Notes: generated by a model not told the origin, from the letters alone. 56,459 nucleotides of DNA from Verrucomicrobiota bacterium (GCA_016235555.1 JACRKC010000079.1:1-56459), one strand, 5' to 3'; shown: positions 47,371-56,076, counted from the first letter of the stretch. A program made the numbers and translations.

Positions 47371-47497
47371 ATTCAAACTGCGGTCAGCGATTTGTAGTGG
47401 CGGTCTATGACCGCCGAGCGAATCCCCTTGGCGCAACGCCGGCGGTCATAGACCGCCGCTACAGCCGAGGCCTTCGGAAACTGACCTCAGTTTGAAT
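47371..47497. repeat. Nested inverted repeat, 127 bases
   Basis: Outer arms at 47371-47387 (ATTCAAACTGCGGTCAG) and 47481-47497 (CTGACCTCAGTTTGAAT) pair at 16 of 17 positions. Inside, 47394-47416 and 47440-47462 (GTAGTGGCGGTCTATGACCG and complement) form a second pair of about 23 bases. No coding potential. The layout resembles a small non-autonomous mobile element. Confidence 0.65.
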
Positions 47498-47567
47498 TAC
47501 ACCCGCCCGCCCCGCCCGGCGCCGAAGGACTCGACAGCCCGCGGCGTTTTTGCGTCCTTGGCGCGTC

Positions 47568-48431
47568 GTGCCGGCCATCGCTCAACTCACCATCCTCGCC
47601 CCGGGCCTGCTCGGCGGCTCCGTCGCACGCGCCGCGCGCGCCCGCGGCGCTGCGCAGCGCATCGTGCTCTGGGCGCGCCGACCCGAATCGCGCCTCAAGC
47701 TCCGCGAGCAACCGTGGTGCGACACCGTCGCCGACACGCCGGCCGACGCCGCCCGTGATGCATCGCTCGTCATCATCGCCGCGCCGGTGAATCAGATCGT
47801 CCCCCTCGCCCGACAGATCGCCCCGGCCCTCGCGCCCGGCGCCATCGTGACTGATGTCGGCAGCGTCAAAGGCGAAATCTGCCGCCTCGGCCACGCCGCG
47901 CTCTCCCCCCGCGCGCATTTCGTCGGCTCGCACCCGATGGCCGGCTCCGAAAAAACCGGCTGGGAACACGCCACCGAAAAACTCTTCGAAGGCCGCACCT
48001 GCTTCATCACGCCGCTCGATGCGACCGACCCCGCCGCCGCGGCCCAAGTCGTCGCCTTCTGGCACACGCTCGGCGCCGAGCCCGTGACCGTCGCCCCCGA
48101 CGCCCATGACGAAATCGTCGCCCACATCAGCCACCTCCCGCAGCTGCTCGCGACGACCCTCTGCTCCTTCCTCACCAGCAAGAACTCCGCCTGGCGCAAC
48201 CACGCCGGCGGCGGCCTGCGCGACACGACGCGCATCGCCGGCAGCGACCCGAAAATCTGGCGCGAAATCCTCGAACAAAACCGCGACGAAGTCCTCCGCG
48301 CGCTGAGCCAGTTCGAAGACGAGCTGCACGGCCTGCGCACCGCCCTCGCGAACCGCGACTACCTCGAAGTCACCGCCCGCCTCGAACGCGGCAAAGCCTA
48401 CCGCGACCAATTCCGCCCACCGCCGTCGTGA
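47568..48431 (+). CDS. tyrA: Prephenate dehydrogenase
   Basis: A 287-residue NAD-dependent enzyme converting prephenate to 4-hydroxyphenylpyruvate in tyrosine synthesis. It begins with a Rossmann motif LTILAPGLLGGSVARAAR, followed by VTDVGSVKGEI, FVGSHPMAGSEKTGWEHA, and the helical region HDEIVAHISHLPQLLA with the conserved His. GLRDTTRIAGSDPKIWREI is a further family mark. Length is normal for a single-domain TyrA without an ACT domain. GTG 47568 is chosen because the conserved sequence starts directly after it; TTG 47550 is the alternative. It precedes aroA, cmk and plsC on the same strand, separated from aroA by a 280-base gap with a palindromic repeat. Confidence 0.93.
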   Translation: MPAIAQLTILAPGLLGGSVARAARARGAAQRIVLWARRPESRLKLREQPWCDTVADTPADAARDASLVIIAAPVNQIVPLARQIAPALAPGAIVTDVGSVKGEICRLGHAALSPRAHFVGSHPMAGSEKTGWEHATEKLFEGRTCFITPLDATDPAAAAQVVAFWHTLGAEPVTVAPDAHDEIVAHISHLPQLLATTLCSFLTSKNSAWRNHAGGGLRDTTRIAGSDPKIWREILEQNRDEVLRALSQFEDELHGLRTALANRDYLEVTARLERGKAYRDQFRPPPS

Positions 48432-48514
48432 ATGCAGCGTCGTGGCTGAGGCGTCCCGCCTCAGTAAACGTTGAGTATTCCTTCCACAGGAGCGCACACC
48501 CGCATCGGCTCGCC

Positions 48515-48594
48515 GTAGCGGCGGGCGTCCCTGCCCGCCGGGTTTGGCCGTGTTCGAACGCCTCGAACCGGCGGGCACGGAGGCCCGCCGCTAC
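48515..48594. repeat. Palindromic repeat between tyrA and aroA
   Basis: Arms of 27 bases at 48515-48541 (GTAGCGGCGGGCGTCCCTGC onward) and 48568-48594 pair at all but about two positions. It sits in an otherwise featureless 280-base gap and could form a strong hairpin in a tyrA-aroA transcript. Confidence 0.75.
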
Positions 48595-48710
48595 CCACGC
48601 CAATCCCCGTTTGAACACTTTCTCCGTCGAAAACCCTGACAGCCCCACCCTCGACAGCCTCTGAAACTTACGCTTGGCGAGCGCATCCCGCTCGTCGACG
48701 ATGGCGCGGA

Positions 48711-50015
48711 ATGCCGCTTCCTGACCTGCTTCCCATCCAGCCTTTCACGCGCCCCGCGCGTGGCGAGGTCACGTTGCCCGGCTCGAAGAGCATCACAAAC
48801 CGCGCCCTGCTCCTCGCCGCGCTCTGCGACGCTCCCGTCACCCTCACCGGCGCGCTTTTCAGCGAGGACACTCACTTGATGGCCGAGGCGCTGCGCCAAC
48901 TCGGCTTCACGGTGCTCGCGGACGAGCGTGCCCTGACGCTGCGCGTCGCCGATCAGGCCAGGGGATTCGCCGGCGGCGATCAGTCGGTCGATATTTTTGT
49001 CGGCCTCGCCGGCACCGCCGCGCGTTTTCTGACCGCGCTCTGCGCCGCCGCGCCGCGCGGTGTTTACCGGATCGACGGCGTGCCGCAGATGCGGAAGCGC
49101 CCGATGAAGCCGCTCATCGAGGCGCTGCGCTCGCTCGGCGCCGACGTGCGCTGCACCGGCGAGGAGGGATTTTTCCCGCTCGAAATCCACGCCCGCGGTC
49201 TCGCCGGCGCCCGCGTGGAGCTCGACGCCAGCGAAAGCAGCCAGTTGCTCTCGGCCCTGCTCATGGTGGCGCCCAACGCGAAGGGCGACGTGCACATCAG
49301 ACTTCGCGGCGGCGTGCGCGAATCATTCGTCGACATGACGAAGCGGATGATGCGCGCCTTCACACCCGACGACTGGCCGATCGTCGATCATGATGACGAT
49401 GGCGCCATCCTCGTGCGCGCGCAGCCCTGGCCCTACGCCATGATGGGCGGCACCTACGCGATCGAGCCGGACGCCACCGCGGCGAGCTATTTCCAGGCGC
49501 TCCCTCTCGCAACCGGTGGCGCGCTGCACCTCCCCGGCCTGGGTCCGCCCGGTGCCGGCCTGCAAGGCGACTCCGCGTTCGCCGGGGTGCTGGCCCGCGT
49601 GCGCCAGCAGCCGCGCAACGAAAATTTCCACGAGATCTCCGACACTTTTCTCACCCTCGCCGCCCTCGCGCCGCTGCTCGATGGCCCCACGCGCATCACC
49701 GGCATCGCGCACACGCGCAAGCAGGAGACCGACCGCGTGGCGGGCGCCGCGCGCGAGCTGGCGAAGCTCGGTCAGGACGTCGTCGAGGAACACGATGCAC
49801 TCACCATCACCCCGCGCCCGCTCCGGAGTGGCGTCGAAATCGAGACCTACGGCGACCACCGTTTCGCGATGAGCTTCGGCATCCTCGGCTGCCACGACCT
49901 GCATCGCGACGGCCGCCCGTGGCTCTCGATCAAGCACCCCGCGTGCTGCGCGAAGACATTTCCGCACTTTTTTGAGTTGCTGGAGTCGCTGCGGAAAAAA
50001 TCGTTGGCCCCGTGA
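48711..50015 (+). CDS. aroA: 3-phosphoshikimate 1-carboxyvinyltransferase (EPSP synthase)
   Basis: A 434-residue enzyme of the shikimate pathway joining phosphoenolpyruvate to shikimate 3-phosphate. Family blocks are clear: LPGSKSITNRALLLAAL (substrate-binding Lys and Ser), VGLAGTAARFLTAL, PQMRKRPMKPLIEAL, SSQLLSALLM, HEISDTFLTLAALAPLL with the catalytic Asp, TRKQETDRV, and YGDHRFAMSF. Length fits the family. ATG 48711 is used; no strong ribosome-binding site is seen. Its stop overlaps the GTG start of cmk (GTGA), the common aroA-cmk linkage, giving translational coupling. Confidence 0.97.
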   Translation: MPLPDLLPIQPFTRPARGEVTLPGSKSITNRALLLAALCDAPVTLTGALFSEDTHLMAEALRQLGFTVLADERALTLRVADQARGFAGGDQSVDIFVGLAGTAARFLTALCAAAPRGVYRIDGVPQMRKRPMKPLIEALRSLGADVRCTGEEGFFPLEIHARGLAGARVELDASESSQLLSALLMVAPNAKGDVHIRLRGGVRESFVDMTKRMMRAFTPDDWPIVDHDDDGAILVRAQPWPYAMMGGTYAIEPDATAASYFQALPLATGGALHLPGLGPPGAGLQGDSAFAGVLARVRQQPRNENFHEISDTFLTLAALAPLLDGPTRITGIAHTRKQETDRVAGAARELAKLGQDVVEEHDALTITPRPLRSGVEIETYGDHRFAMSFGILGCHDLHRDGRPWLSIKHPACCAKTFPHFFELLESLRKKSLAP

Positions 50016-50695
50016 CCGCTCCCGCCTCCACCTCCTTCATCATCGTCGCCATCGACGGCGGGGCCGCCTCGGGCAAGTCGACCAGTTCCAAGGTCCTCGC
50101 CGAGCGCTTCAACCTCCTGCACGTCGACACCGGCTCGTTCTACCGCGGCGTGACCGCGGAGTTTCTGCGCCTCGGGGTGGCCGCCGCGGACCACGCGGCG
50201 GTGGTCGCCGCGGCGCGCGAGTTGCATTTCGGCACCCGCCTGCACGGACGCTCGGCCGCGATGGAACTCGGCGGACGCGTGGTGCCCGACGCCGAGATCC
50301 GCAGCAAGATCGTCAACGCCAACGTCTCCCATTTCGCCGCGATCCCCGAGGTGCGCGCGGCACTCCTCGCCTACCAGCGCGGCCAGGCCGATGTCGCCCG
50401 GGCGCATCGTTTCCAGGGTGTCGTGATGGAAGGTCGCGACATCGGTTCGGTGATTTTTCCCGACGCCGACTTCCGTTTTTTCCTGCACGCCGACCCGACG
50501 GAGCGCGCCCGCCGCCGCGCTAAAGAAGGCCACCACGATTCGATCGCCGAACGCGACCGCATCGACTCCACGCGCAAGACTGCGCCGCTCGCCTGCCCGG
50601 TCGGCGCCGTGTCGATCGACACCACGCGTCTGACGCCCGCCCAGGTCGTCGAAACGCTGGCCGCCCCGATCGAGGCCCGGCTCCCTGCCCCATGA
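50012..50695 (+). CDS. cmk: Cytidylate kinase
   Basis: A 227-residue nucleoside monophosphate kinase phosphorylating CMP and dCMP. It has the P-loop IDGGAASGKST near the N-terminus, LLHVDTGSFYRGVTAEFLRL, VVMEGRDIGSVIFPDADFRFF with the CMP-binding Arg-Asp pair, and a lid region RARRRAKEGHH. The C-terminal lid-to-core part is a little variable compared with E. coli. The GTG start at 50012 overlaps the aroA stop, and its stop overlaps the plsC ATG (ATGA), so the three genes form a tightly coupled unit. Confidence 0.95.
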   Translation: MTAPASTSFIIVAIDGGAASGKSTSSKVLAERFNLLHVDTGSFYRGVTAEFLRLGVAAADHAAVVAAARELHFGTRLHGRSAAMELGGRVVPDAEIRSKIVNANVSHFAAIPEVRAALLAYQRGQADVARAHRFQGVVMEGRDIGSVIFPDADFRFFLHADPTERARRRAKEGHHDSIAERDRIDSTRKTAPLACPVGAVSIDTTRLTPAQVVETLAAPIEARLPAP

Positions 50696-51354
50696 TTTGC
50701 GATTTTCCGCAGGCCGAGATGGAGCCGGTTTACGGCTACTCGCACTACCTTTCCGACACGATCTGCCGCATGTTTTTCCGCGGCGACATCGTCGGGCTGG
50801 AGTATCTGCCGCCGTCCGGCGGGTTCCTGCTCGCGGCCAACCACGCCAGCCACCTCGATCCGTTCGTCATCGGTTCGCAGTTGCCACGGCAGGTGACGTT
50901 CTTCGCCCGCAAGACCCTGTGGACGCCCGGCCTGCCGTCGTGGTGGCTCAACGCTGTCGGCGTCATCCCCGTGGATCGCGACGGCGGCTCCGATGTGACC
51001 GCCATCAAGCGCGTGCTGCACGCATTGAAGGCGCAACGCATCATCATCATGTTTCCCGAGGGCACGCGTTCGCGTGATGGGAAATTGCAGACGCCCAAAC
51101 CCGGCGTGGGGCTTTTCGCTTGCCGCGCGCAGGTGCCGGTCGTGCCCGCGCGGATTTTCGGTTCATTCGACGCGCTCGGCAAAGGCGGCATGATCCCGCG
51201 TTTCGGCACGCCCGTGAGCGTGATCTACGGCCCGCCGCTGTCGCCCGCCGACTACGACGCCCCCAGCGCCGGCAAGGAACGCTACCAGATCGCGAGCGAG
51301 CGCATCATGGCGCGCATCGCGGCGCTGCGTCCACCGCCCACTCTCGTCATTTGA
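50692..51354 (+). CDS. plsC: 1-acyl-sn-glycerol-3-phosphate acyltransferase
   Basis: A 220-residue membrane-associated acyltransferase making phosphatidic acid from lysophosphatidic acid. The catalytic HX4D motif is in NHASHLD near residue 50, the substrate-binding FPEGTRS motif follows near residue 122, and a final PVVPARIFGS block completes the family pattern. It is slightly shorter than many PlsC proteins and lacks a long N-terminal hydrophobic segment. The ATG overlaps the stop of cmk by 4 bases; a cmk-plsC pair is common in bacteria. The sulfatase gene begins 38 bases downstream. Confidence 0.93.
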   Translation: MICDFPQAEMEPVYGYSHYLSDTICRMFFRGDIVGLEYLPPSGGFLLAANHASHLDPFVIGSQLPRQVTFFARKTLWTPGLPSWWLNAVGVIPVDRDGGSDVTAIKRVLHALKAQRIIIMFPEGTRSRDGKLQTPKPGVGLFACRAQVPVVPARIFGSFDALGKGGMIPRFGTPVSVIYGPPLSPADYDAPSAGKERYQIASERIMARIAALRPPPTLVI

Positions 51355-51392
51355 TCGCCCGCCGAGCCTCGCGGGCCTCCCCTCGCCTACCC

Positions 51393-52925
51393 ATGAAAAT
51401 CCCCGCGCTTTTCGCGCTGACCGGCGCGCTTGCAATTGTTGCACCAGCGTCCGCCACCCCACTCGGCGGCGCGCGCCCCAACATCATCTTCATCCTCACC
51501 GACGATCAGGGCTACGGCGACATCTCCGCGCACGGCAACCCGATCCTGCGCACGCCCAACCTCGACCGACTGCACCGCGAGGGCGTGCGCTTCACCGATT
51601 TTCACGTGAGCCCGACGTGCGCGCCCACGCGCAGCGCGCTGCACACCGGCCGGCATGAATTCAAGAACGGCATCACCCACACCATTCTCGAGCGTGAGCG
51701 CATGACGCTCGACGCCACCACGCTCCCGCAAGTGCTCAAGTCCGCCGGCTACACGACCGGCATTTTCGGCAAGTGGCACCTCGGCGACGAGGCCGATCAC
51801 CAGCCCAACCGCCGCGGCTACGACGAAGTCTACATCCACGGCGGCGGCGGCATCGGCCAGGTTTACCCCGGCTCCTGCGGCGACGCCCCCGGCAACAAAT
51901 ACTTCGATCCGGCGATCCTCCACAACGGCGTCTTCGAAAAGACCAAGGGCTATTGCACCGATCTGTTTTTCGCGCAGGCGCTCCGTTGGATCGAATCGGC
52001 GAAGGGCAAATCGGCGCCGTTCTACGCCTACATCTCGACCAACGCCCCGCACGCTCCGCTCCAAGTCCGGCCCGAAGACGAAGCGCGCTACGCGGACAAA
52101 GCCCCGAATGAAATGAGCCGGAAATTCTTCGGCATGATCGCCAACATCGACGACAACGTCGGCACGCTGCTGGCGAAGCTCGACGAGTGGGGCCTCGCGA
52201 AAAACACCCTCGTCATCTTCATGAACGACAACGGCGGCACCGGTGGCACCGGCGTGTTCAACGCCGGGATGCGCGCCCAAAAAGGCACGCCGTGGCTCGG
52301 TGGCACCCGCGCCTCATCGTTCTGGCGCTGGCCCGGCAAGCTCGTGCCCGCCGACGTCGGCGCGCTCGCCGCGCACATCGATTTCTTTCCGACCATCGCC
52401 GAAATCGCCGGCGCGAAGCTCGACGCCAAGGCGCGCGCGCAAATCGAAGGTCGCAGCCTCGTGCCGCTGCTCACCGATCCGAAGGCACCGTGGGCCGGGC
52501 GCACGCTCTTCACGCACGTCGGTCGCTGGCCGCGGTTCTCCAATCCCGACGACGCCAAGTTCGCCAACTGCTCCGTGCGCACGCCGCGCTGGCACCTCGT
52601 CTCGATCAGGGGCGACACCAAGCCCGCTTGGGAACTCTACGACGTGCAGGCCGACCTCGGCGAAAAAAACAACGTCATCGCCGCACAACCCAACGTCGTC
52701 GCCAAGCTCAGCGCCGACTACGACGCGTGGTGGTCGGCCGCCCGGGCGGGCATGATCAACGAGAACGCCATCGGCCCGAAATTCAACCCATTCGCCGAAC
52801 TCTACTGGAAGCAATTCGGCGGCGGCCCCACCGAGGAAGACCGCCGCGTGATGGACCCGACGCTCAAGGCGCCGCTCGGCAGCGGCAACGGCAACGCGAA
52901 GAAAAAGAAGAAAGCCGGAGAGTGA
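51393..52925 (+). CDS. Secreted arylsulfatase-type sulfatase
   Basis: A 510-residue exported sulfatase. A signal peptide precedes the metal site NIIFILTDDQGYGD, the modification motif CAPTR with C76 as the residue converted to formylglycine, GKWHLGD, and metal ligands in FMNDNGGTGG. The C-terminal domain follows, ending in a Lys-rich tail (NAKKKKKAGE). Substrates of this family are sulfated polysaccharides or small sulfate esters; nothing here narrows it. No maturation enzyme is in the window. ATG 51393 is chosen for the signal peptide, although the frame is open upstream through plsC. The lack of other sulfate-sugar genes means it may act independently of the arabinoxylan locus. Confidence 0.93.
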   Translation: MKIPALFALTGALAIVAPASATPLGGARPNIIFILTDDQGYGDISAHGNPILRTPNLDRLHREGVRFTDFHVSPTCAPTRSALHTGRHEFKNGITHTILERERMTLDATTLPQVLKSAGYTTGIFGKWHLGDEADHQPNRRGYDEVYIHGGGGIGQVYPGSCGDAPGNKYFDPAILHNGVFEKTKGYCTDLFFAQALRWIESAKGKSAPFYAYISTNAPHAPLQVRPEDEARYADKAPNEMSRKFFGMIANIDDNVGTLLAKLDEWGLAKNTLVIFMNDNGGTGGTGVFNAGMRAQKGTPWLGGTRASSFWRWPGKLVPADVGALAAHIDFFPTIAEIAGAKLDAKARAQIEGRSLVPLLTDPKAPWAGRTLFTHVGRWPRFSNPDDAKFANCSVRTPRWHLVSIRGDTKPAWELYDVQADLGEKNNVIAAQPNVVAKLSADYDAWWSAARAGMINENAIGPKFNPFAELYWKQFGGGPTEEDRRVMDPTLKAPLGSGNGNAKKKKKAGE

Positions 52926-52968
52926 ACGCCGCAGCCGAAAGGTAGGAGCCTGCTTACAGGCGATTTTT

Positions 52969-53025
52969 GTGGCACGGGTCTCCTGACCCGTGTTCAGCAT
53001 TCACGGGTCGGGGGACCCGTGCCAC
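52969..53025. repeat. GTGGCACGGGTC-type palindrome
   Basis: Arms of 24 bases at 52969-52992 and 53002-53025 (GTGGCACGGGTCTCCTGACC and complement) pair at about 22 positions around a 9-base loop. It lies between the convergent sulfatase and trpS genes, 2 bases from the trpS stop, so it may also act as a transcription barrier. Confidence 0.75.
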
Positions 53026-53027
53026 GC

Positions 53028-53999
53028 TCACTCCAGCCCGCTCGCCTTGCGCGACCGCTGGAGCACCACGCTCGCGACCGCCCGCGCCCGCTGCGCGCCA
53101 TCGCGCAACACGGCCTCGACGTGATCCAGGTTCGCCGCCAATTCGGCGCGGCGCGTCCGCGCGGCGGCGAAGTAATTCCAGTAGTGCTCGAACAGCGCTT
53201 TCTTCAGATCGCCGTAACCGAGGCCGCCCGCACGCAGGCGGTTTTCAAAATCGGCCGCGACTTCCGCCGGCGCGACGAGCTTGAGCAGCTGGATCGCGAG
53301 ATTCTGATCCGCATCGGGCTTCGGCTCGGCGGGCGTCCGCGAGTCCATTTTGATGCCCATGATTTTTTTCCGCAGCGCCTTCTCGTCGCCGAAGATCTCG
53401 ATCGTGTTGCCGTAGCTCTTGGACATTTTCTGGCCGTCGAGGCCGGGCACGACCGCGACGTCCTCACGGATCACCGGCTCGGGCACGACCAGCGTGTCGG
53501 CGCCGTAGGTTTCGTTGAACTTGATCGCGATGTCGCGCGTCATCTCGAGGTGCTGCTTCTGGTCCTTGCCCACGGGCACGCGGTGGGTGTCGTAGAGCAG
53601 GATGTCCGCCGCCATCAGCACCGGATAGGCAAACAGGCCGAAGTTCGGTGAGATGCCTTTCGCTGTCTTGTCCTTGTAGCTGTGTGCGCGCTCGAGCAGG
53701 CCCATCGGGGTGACGGAGCCGAGCATCCAGGTGAGTTCGGTCACCTCGGGCACGTCGCTCTGCCGCCAGAACACGCTCACCTTCGGATCGAGCCCGCAGG
53801 CGAGCCAGTCGAGGGCGATGCCCAACGTATGCGCGCGGCGCTCGGTGGCGTCGGTGACCGTCGTCATCGAGTGGTAGTTGGCGATGAAGTAAAAACAGTC
53901 GCCCGCCTTCTGCGCCTCGATGGCGGGGCGCATCGCGCCAAAGTAGTTGCCGATGTGCAGCGTGCCGGAGGGCGTGATGCCAGTGAGGGTGCGGGCCAT
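53028..53999 (-). CDS. trpS: Tryptophanyl-tRNA synthetase
   Basis: A 323-residue class I synthetase charging tRNA-Trp. The HIGH-type motif appears in GTLHIGNYFGAM and the KMSKS motif is exact in GLDGQKMSKSYGN near residue 195. DILLYDTHRVPVGKDQKQHLE and MLGSVTPMGLLERAHSYKDK are typical of bacterial TrpS. Length is normal. ATG 53999 lies after a pyrimidine/purine-rich inverted repeat, with a weak AGGA upstream. The gene is followed by a palindrome rather than a standard terminator. It sits downstream of the hexapeptide-repeat transferase on the same strand. Confidence 0.97.
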   Translation of the reverse strand: MARTLTGITPSGTLHIGNYFGAMRPAIEAQKAGDCFYFIANYHSMTTVTDATERRAHTLGIALDWLACGLDPKVSVFWRQSDVPEVTELTWMLGSVTPMGLLERAHSYKDKTAKGISPNFGLFAYPVLMAADILLYDTHRVPVGKDQKQHLEMTRDIAIKFNETYGADTLVVPEPVIREDVAVVPGLDGQKMSKSYGNTIEIFGDEKALRKKIMGIKMDSRTPAEPKPDADQNLAIQLLKLVAPAEVAADFENRLRAGGLGYGDLKKALFEHYWNYFAAARTRRAELAANLDHVEAVLRDGAQRARAVASVVLQRSRKASGLE

Positions 54000-54009
54000 T
54001 TTTTGAATC

Positions 54010-54096
54010 CTACTCTTTCTCTTAATCTTTCTCGTTCTCTTCTGTCGGTGACAGGTTGAGAGGAAGATTAAGATTACGAGAAAGAGAAAGATTTTT
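54010..54096. repeat. Pyrimidine/purine inverted repeat
   Basis: One half is rich in CTTTCT and TAATCTTT, the other in AAGATTAAG and GAGAAAGA. CTTAATCTT at 54021-54029 pairs with AAGATTAAG at 54064-54072, and TCTTTCTCGT at 54026-54035 pairs with 54076-54085. It fills the gap between trpS and the transferase gene and reaches the latter's stop codon. Confidence 0.65.
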
Positions 54097-54776
54097 TAGT
54101 CCCGCCGCGGAATCAATTTTATCACCGGCCGCGCATGCGCGATCGTGGCGGGCGGCAGCACGCCGGCAAATGAGACGGTCGGCGACACCAAGGCCCGCTT
54201 GCCGAGCAACGATCCGGGGTTGAGCACCGCGTTGCAGCCGACCTCCGCTTGATCGCCGAGGATGGCGCCGAACTTCTTCAGGCCGGTCTCGTAGCTCGCC
54301 TCGGCGGTGCGCACGACGATCGGTTGCTGGTCGAGCCGGAGGTTCGAGCAAATCGCGCCGGCGCCGAGATGCGCGCCGTTGCCGAGGATGGAGTCGCCCA
54401 CGTAGTTGAAATGCGGCACCTGCACGTGATCCATGAGCAGGCAGTTTTTGAACTCGCACGCGTTGCCCAGCACGCAGCCCTCCCCGACGATCACATTGCC
54501 GCGGATGTAGGCGCCCGGCCGGATCTGGGTGCGCGCACCGATCCACGCCGGGCCGATCAGCGTGGCGTAGCCGGGCAGCTTCACCGAGGGATGCAGCCAG
54601 ACCTGCCCCTCGACATGAATGCCCGCCGGGTAAGTGATGCGCAGCGGCGGCAGCGAAAAGCCGTCGAAGGCCGGTCCGATCCGCTTGAGCCATTCCCACG
54701 GCGGCACGTCGGCGGGAAAATGCGGCGCAAACGGCGCGAGCGATGGCGGCAGAGTGAAAAAATCAGAAGCCTTCAC
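54096..54776 (-). CDS. Left-handed beta-helix (hexapeptide-repeat) transferase
   Basis: A 226-residue protein with a run of hexapeptide repeats (VWLHPSVKLPG, AWIGARTQIRPGAYIRGNVIVG, GCVLGNACEFKNCLLM, SILGNGAHLGAGAI, GDQAEVGCNAVLNPGSLLG), the fold of acyl- and nucleotidyl-transferases such as the C-terminal part of GlmU. It lacks a pyrophosphorylase domain, so it may be an acyltransferase or a UDP-sugar diphosphorylase-associated subunit. The residues before the helix (PPWEWLKRIGPAF) resemble bacterial mannose-1-phosphate guanylyltransferase-like relatives. The GTG at 54776 is preferred over upstream starts because a terminator hairpin covers 54794-54822. The acceptor is not identifiable. Confidence 0.75.
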   Translation of the reverse strand: MKASDFFTLPPSLAPFAPHFPADVPPWEWLKRIGPAFDGFSLPPLRITYPAGIHVEGQVWLHPSVKLPGYATLIGPAWIGARTQIRPGAYIRGNVIVGEGCVLGNACEFKNCLLMDHVQVPHFNYVGDSILGNGAHLGAGAICSNLRLDQQPIVVRTAEASYETGLKKFGAILGDQAEVGCNAVLNPGSLLGKRALVSPTVSFAGVLPPATIAHARPVIKLIPRRD

Positions 54777-54793
54777 GCGCTGCACCCTGAACA

Positions 54794-54822
54794 AAAAAGC
54801 CGCGGTCGAACAGCGGCTTTTT
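54794..54822. terminator. Bidirectional intrinsic terminator
   Basis: AAAAAGCCGC at 54794-54803 pairs with GCGGCTTTTT at 54813-54822 around a 9-base loop. Read on the minus strand it lies 56 bases after the stop of the 54878-55978 gene, which it should terminate. It also sits only 18 bases upstream of the GTG start of the next minus-strand gene. Confidence 0.85.
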
Positions 54823-54877
54823 CTGGGCCTGGACAGACACGGTGAACGCCCGCATCGGCCAAGTGCAGGTAACCTGC

Positions 54878-55978
54878 TCATCGCTGCCTGCGGAATCGTT
54901 GTGCCTGCGGCTCGAACACAAGTGACTTTCGGTTTCTGACAACAAATTCCGCTGCTTTCTCAGGGCTAGGAAACGACTCTTCGAGCAAGCCGATCAAAGC
55001 ATCAGCAACCTGCTCGTTCGGCTTCTTTTCCCAACTCCGTAGTATCGCCTCGGCGAGTTCCACTAACGCATCCGTTACGCCTTGACCAGCCGCTGCCGGC
55101 GCGAATTGAAGGCGCTCGTTTGCCCGGGTTTCCCGCACCAGACTCGACCACGCGCGAAGCATACAATTACGCAGGTCGAATCCAACCTTCGGTTGACTGC
55201 ATAGCGTTCGATAAACCTCCAGACGGACCGAAATATTGGCCTCGCAGAGAAGCTGCTCCACCGCCTTCCAACTCAGCGGCGTGTTCATCTCCAGCAAGCA
55301 GGCGATCCAAGCCCGCGTAGTGCCCCGCCAGCCCGACACTCGGTCAATTTCGCGAAATAGTTGTGGCTCCAAATATGCTTCGAGTTCGTGCGCCCACGGT
55401 CGCTGCTGAATCACTGCAATCAGCTCGGGGAACTTTGGCAGATGCTTGAAGACAGCCATCCGACGATCAGCAGGAATGTCAGCGAGTTCTCCGATCTGAC
55501 GGAGCGCAGCTCGCGTGAAAGCTGTGCGAAAGTGGATTTTCGCAGCATCAAACCCCAGCAGCACCTGCTGCCCATTAGCGTCCGGCCCATAGACTTCTAT
55601 TCTCTCATTTTTCCACTCACGCTCAGCCTTGGCGCACTCCGCCAAGACTGCATCAAGCTCAGCCGGCAACAGGATGGAAAATGCGATTCTAGCGTTTTCG
55701 GCCGTTCTACTATCGAGCGGAGCGGGTTTCCAAGTGGGGGGATGCTCAACAATTTTTTTAACCGGCGGACTCAAAAGCGATCTCAACTCCCCCAGATGGC
55801 GTGCAGTCTCCTGTGAATTCGCGTCTCTTCCCAGCTTCGGCGCATCCGAATCGGCAAGTGACTCTACAACGAAGGAGGCGACGAACAGCATCAAGAACCG
55901 ACACAGGAATCGAAACCCGGAACCCCGCGTTGGAACCCCATGCCGGACTGCGTCGATCGGAGTCTCATGCAACATCAT
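54878..55978 (-). CDS. Hypothetical protein with N-terminal hydrophobic segment
   Basis: A 366-residue protein I do not recognise. A hydrophobic segment (FRFLCRFLMLFVASFVV, residues about 22-38) could be a signal peptide or anchor. The remainder is mostly helical and charged, with Ala/Glu/Leu/Arg repeats of the HEAT-like kind (AWSSLVRETRANERLQFAP, ALVELAEAILRSWEKKP), ending FVVRNRKSLVFEPQAQRFRR. No catalytic motif or cysteine pattern stands out. By eye its codons use more A and T at third positions than the genes around it, so it may be a recent arrival. It is terminated by a strong hairpin at 54794-54822 and is divergent from nothing nearby. Confidence 0.65.
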   Translation of the reverse strand: MMLHETPIDAVRHGVPTRGSGFRFLCRFLMLFVASFVVESLADSDAPKLGRDANSQETARHLGELRSLLSPPVKKIVEHPPTWKPAPLDSRTAENARIAFSILLPAELDAVLAECAKAEREWKNERIEVYGPDANGQQVLLGFDAAKIHFRTAFTRAALRQIGELADIPADRRMAVFKHLPKFPELIAVIQQRPWAHELEAYLEPQLFREIDRVSGWRGTTRAWIACLLEMNTPLSWKAVEQLLCEANISVRLEVYRTLCSQPKVGFDLRNCMLRAWSSLVRETRANERLQFAPAAAGQGVTDALVELAEAILRSWEKKPNEQVADALIGLLEESFPSPEKAAEFVVRNRKSLVFEPQAQRFRRQR

Positions 55979-56046
55979 GAACTGAAATCCTGTCGTTACC
56001 GGGAGGTCTGTCGATTCTAGGATTCGGAGTGAGATGCAAACGCCAA

Positions 56047-56076
56047 AACCGGCGCCGCTTGGAGGCGGCGCCGGTT
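56047..56076 (-). terminator. Intrinsic terminator after the PII gene
   Basis: AACCGGCGCCGC at 56047-56058 pairs with GCGGCGCCGGTT at 56065-56076 (loop TTGGAG). On the minus strand it continues TTTTGGCG, 62 bases after the PII stop. Confidence 0.85.
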
